From Alphaproteobacteria bacterium (GTDB taxonomy: Bacteria; Pseudomonadota; Alphaproteobacteria; UBA6615): a stretch of DNA of 7,056 bases. The notes under the pieces are model-generated. The model worked only from the letters and a program-made list of their open reading frames with translations, did not search any database and had not been told where the DNA came from. Positions 5,299 to 7,056 of this stretch are shown one piece after another (positions within the stretch are counted from its first letter, which is position 1; each line of letters opens with the position of its first letter). Location of the stretch: contig JABDJY010000050.1 in the NCBI GenBank assembly GCA_013003285.1, positions 1 to 7,056 of the forward strand, given 5' to 3'. Position numbers and translations under genes: made by a program.

Positions 5299-7056
5299 AT
5301 GTCCGACAACGAAATAGGCACGCCGCCGCGCCGCGATATTCGCCTTTTGAGGCGGTTGGGGGTCTTTTTGCGGCCCTATCGCGGGCAAATTCTGGCCGCG
5401 CTTGTGGCCCTGACGGTCGCCGCGGGGACCGTGCTCGCCGTCGGCTGGGGTATACGCCTACTGGTCGATGACGGATTTTCCGCCGGCAACACCGAACTAC
5501 TCAATGATGCGCTGCTGGTCCTGTTGGTCTTCATCATCTTTCTCGCCGGCGCGACCTATGCCCGGTTTTTTCTCGTCTCATGGATCGGCGAGCGGGTCGT
5601 TGCCGATATTCGCAAAGCGGTTTTCGACCATGTGCTGACCCTCAGCCCTGGTTTCTATGAGACCACCCGGGTGGCGGAGGTCATGTCGCGGCTCACCACC
5701 GACACCACCTTGCTGCAAACCGTTGTCGGCACATCGGCCTCCATGGCCCTGCGCAATCTGCTGCTCTTCCTGGGCGGTTCGGCTCTATTGGTGATCACCA
5801 GCCCGCGGCTGAGTGGGCTCGCGGTCTTGGTGGTGCCGTTGGTCCTGGTGCCGATTATCGTTTTTGGCCGGCGCGTCCGCCGGCTCAGCCGCGAAAGCCA
5901 GGATCGGGTGGCCGATGTCGGCGCCTATGTGGATGAAAGCATCGCTCATATCCGCACCGTTCAGGCCTTTGTTCACGAGCCGGTCGACCGGCTGCGGTTC
6001 GCCGGTCGGGTCGAAGAGGCGTTCGCAGTCTCGGTGCGGCGCATCAGCGCGCGCGCGTTCCTGACCGCGGTGGTGATCATGCTGGTCTTCGGCGCGGTTG
6101 GGATCATCCTGTGGTATGGCGGCCACGATGTCATTACCGGGGCTCTCAGCGCTGGCGAGCTCACGGCCTTTATTTTTTATGCCGTCGTGGTTGCCGGTTC
6201 GATGGGGGCGATTTCCGAAGTTATTGGCGATCTGCAACGCGCCGCTGGGGCCACCGAGCGGCTGTTCGAGCTGCTGGAGATGACCAGCGATATTACGGTG
6301 CCGGCGCACCCGACCCCCTTGCCGTCGCCGGTTGAAGGCCGGGTTGGTTTGCACAATGTGTCGTTCAGCTATCCCTCGCGACCTGATCGGCTGGCGCTGG
6401 ATAACTTCACCCTCGATGTGGCGCCGGGCGAGCGGTTGGCGCTGGTGGGACCCTCGGGCGCCGGTAAGACCACGGTGTTCCAACTACTGCTGCGCTATTA
6501 CGACCCCCAGAACGGCACCCTGACGCTCGATAACATCAATCTTCGCGATCTAGATCCGGCGGTGCTGCGCGGTCAAATCGGCGTTGTGCCCCAAGAGCCG
6601 GTAATATTTTCAGCCGATGCTTGGGAGAATATCCGCTACGGCCGACCCGATGCGTCGGACGATGAGGTGCGGGCGGCGGCCGAAGCGGCGGCGGCAACAG
6701 AGTTTCTCGACCGCTTGCCCGACGGTTTTGCCACGTTCCTGGGTGAGAAGGGCGTGCGCCTGTCGGGCGGACAACGCCAGCGCATCGCCATTGCCCGGGC
6801 CGTGCTACGCGACCCCAAGGTGCTGCTGCTCGATGAGGCCACCAGTGCGCTCGATGCGGAGAGCGAGCAGCTCGTGCAGGGCGCCCTAGATGGCCTGATG
6901 ACAGACCGCACGACCATTGTCATCGCCCACCGCCTTGCCACGGTTGTCGCCGCCGACCGTATCACAGTGCTCGATCAAGGTTGTCTGGTGGGCACCGGCA
7001 CCCATGACGAACTCATTCGTCAGGGCGGGGTCTATGCGCGCTTGGCGGCGCTGCAG
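5299..7056 (+). CDS. ABC exporter half-transporter (ABCB/MsbA-like permease-ATPase fusion), 3' end outside window
   Basis: The reading frame is open for 586 codons from ATG 5299 to the window edge without a stop; relatives end about here, so probably only a few residues are missing. Residues 1-28 are a basic cytoplasmic N-terminus. The ABC transmembrane domain follows with likely helices near 30-56, 70-92, 152-167, 172-190, 253-274 and 288-310. The ATPase domain (about 350-586) has A-loop Tyr358 (SFSYPS), Walker A GPSGAGKT at 384-391 (Lys390), Q-loop Gln432 (VPQEP), signature LSGGQ at 488-492, Walker B LLLDE with Asp512 and Glu513, and switch His544 (IAHRL). All catalytic residues are present, so it should work as an inner-membrane homodimer exporting a lipid, peptide or drug. 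The substrate cannot be told from the sequence. No other in-frame start exists between the upstream stop (5242-5244) and 5299, and no clear Shine-Dalgarno sequence precedes the ATG. Confidence 0.93.
   Translation, partial: MSDNEIGTPPRRDIRLLRRLGVFLRPYRGQILAALVALTVAAGTVLAVGWGIRLLVDDGFSAGNTELLNDALLVLLVFIIFLAGATYARFFLVSWIGERVVADIRKAVFDHVLTLSPGFYETTRVAEVMSRLTTDTTLLQTVVGTSASMALRNLLLFLGGSALLVITSPRLSGLAVLVVPLVLVPIIVFGRRVRRLSRESQDRVADVGAYVDESIAHIRTVQAFVHEPVDRLRFAGRVEEAFAVSVRRISARAFLTAVVIMLVFGAVGIILWYGGHDVITGALSAGELTAFIFYAVVVAGSMGAISEVIGDLQRAAGATERLFELLEMTSDITVPAHPTPLPSPVEGRVGLHNVSFSYPSRPDRLALDNFTLDVAPGERLALVGPSGAGKTTVFQLLLRYYDPQNGTLTLDNINLRDLDPAVLRGQIGVVPQEPVIFSADAWENIRYGRPDASDDEVRAAAEAAAATEFLDRLPDGFATFLGEKGVRLSGGQRQRIAIARAVLRDPKVLLLDEATSALDAESEQLVQGALDGLMTDRTTIVIAHRLATVVAADRITVLDQGCLVGTGTHDELIRQGGVYARLAALQ

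Noticed and set aside
5109..5388. Small - strand frames across the rpmE/ABC intergenic region
   Set aside because: They cover the rpmE promoter and the start of the ABC gene, lack ribosome binding sites and have biased, non-protein-like composition.
5785..6483. 232-codon open frame on the - strand
   Set aside because: It is antisense to the ABC exporter, whose transmembrane and ATPase motifs are unmistakable. The antisense product is low-complexity (rich in Arg, His, Gln, Pro) without a recognisable domain.

Overview
The window looks like chromosomal DNA from a GC-rich alphaproteobacterium, perhaps of the Rhodospirillales type. This is inferred from three things: a DUF1465/RcdA-family gene, a cysteine-free short ribosomal protein L31, and an IbpA-type small heat-shock gene behind what appears to be a ROSE RNA thermometer. 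No mobile element, CRISPR array, tRNA or rRNA was seen.

Left part (1-2440, + strand): a tightly packed run of three genes. The 5'-truncated first gene encodes an O-acetylhomoserine sulfhydrylase (MetY type). It is followed 11 bp later by an alpha/beta hydrolase, and then, through an ATGA start/stop overlap, by a hotdog-fold (4HBT/YbgC-like) thioesterase. The gene order suggests one transcript, but the physiological link of the two small hydrolases to sulfur amino acid synthesis is unknown.

Middle (2437-3585, - strand): a MetE-C-type (cobalamin-independent methionine synthase II family) gene converges on the thioesterase gene and shares a palindromic CTAG with it as overlapping stop codons. 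The gene reads in one frame from end to end but carries a single internal TAA where relatives typically have a Tyr. It is therefore either a very fresh pseudogene, a sequence error, or a readthrough/split gene. All four expected zinc ligands lie beyond the stop.

Middle-right (3649-4398): an hsp20/ibpA-like gene on the - strand ends in a strong intrinsic terminator. Upstream it has a sigma-32-like promoter and a leader of about 110 nt that folds into successive hairpins, the last of which traps the Shine-Dalgarno sequence with the bulged G typical of ROSE thermometers. The same 238-bp divergent region carries a CtrA-like box and a TATACT -10 element facing right into the DUF1465/RcdA-family gene. 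Heat-shock and cell-cycle control signals therefore sit only a few bases apart.

Right part (4399-7056): the rcdA-like gene ends in an intrinsic terminator and converges on rpmE (L31, - strand), which has its own promoter. Divergent from rpmE is a nearly complete ABC-exporter half-transporter (6-TM domain fused to an ATPase domain), which runs off the right edge with no stop codon reached.
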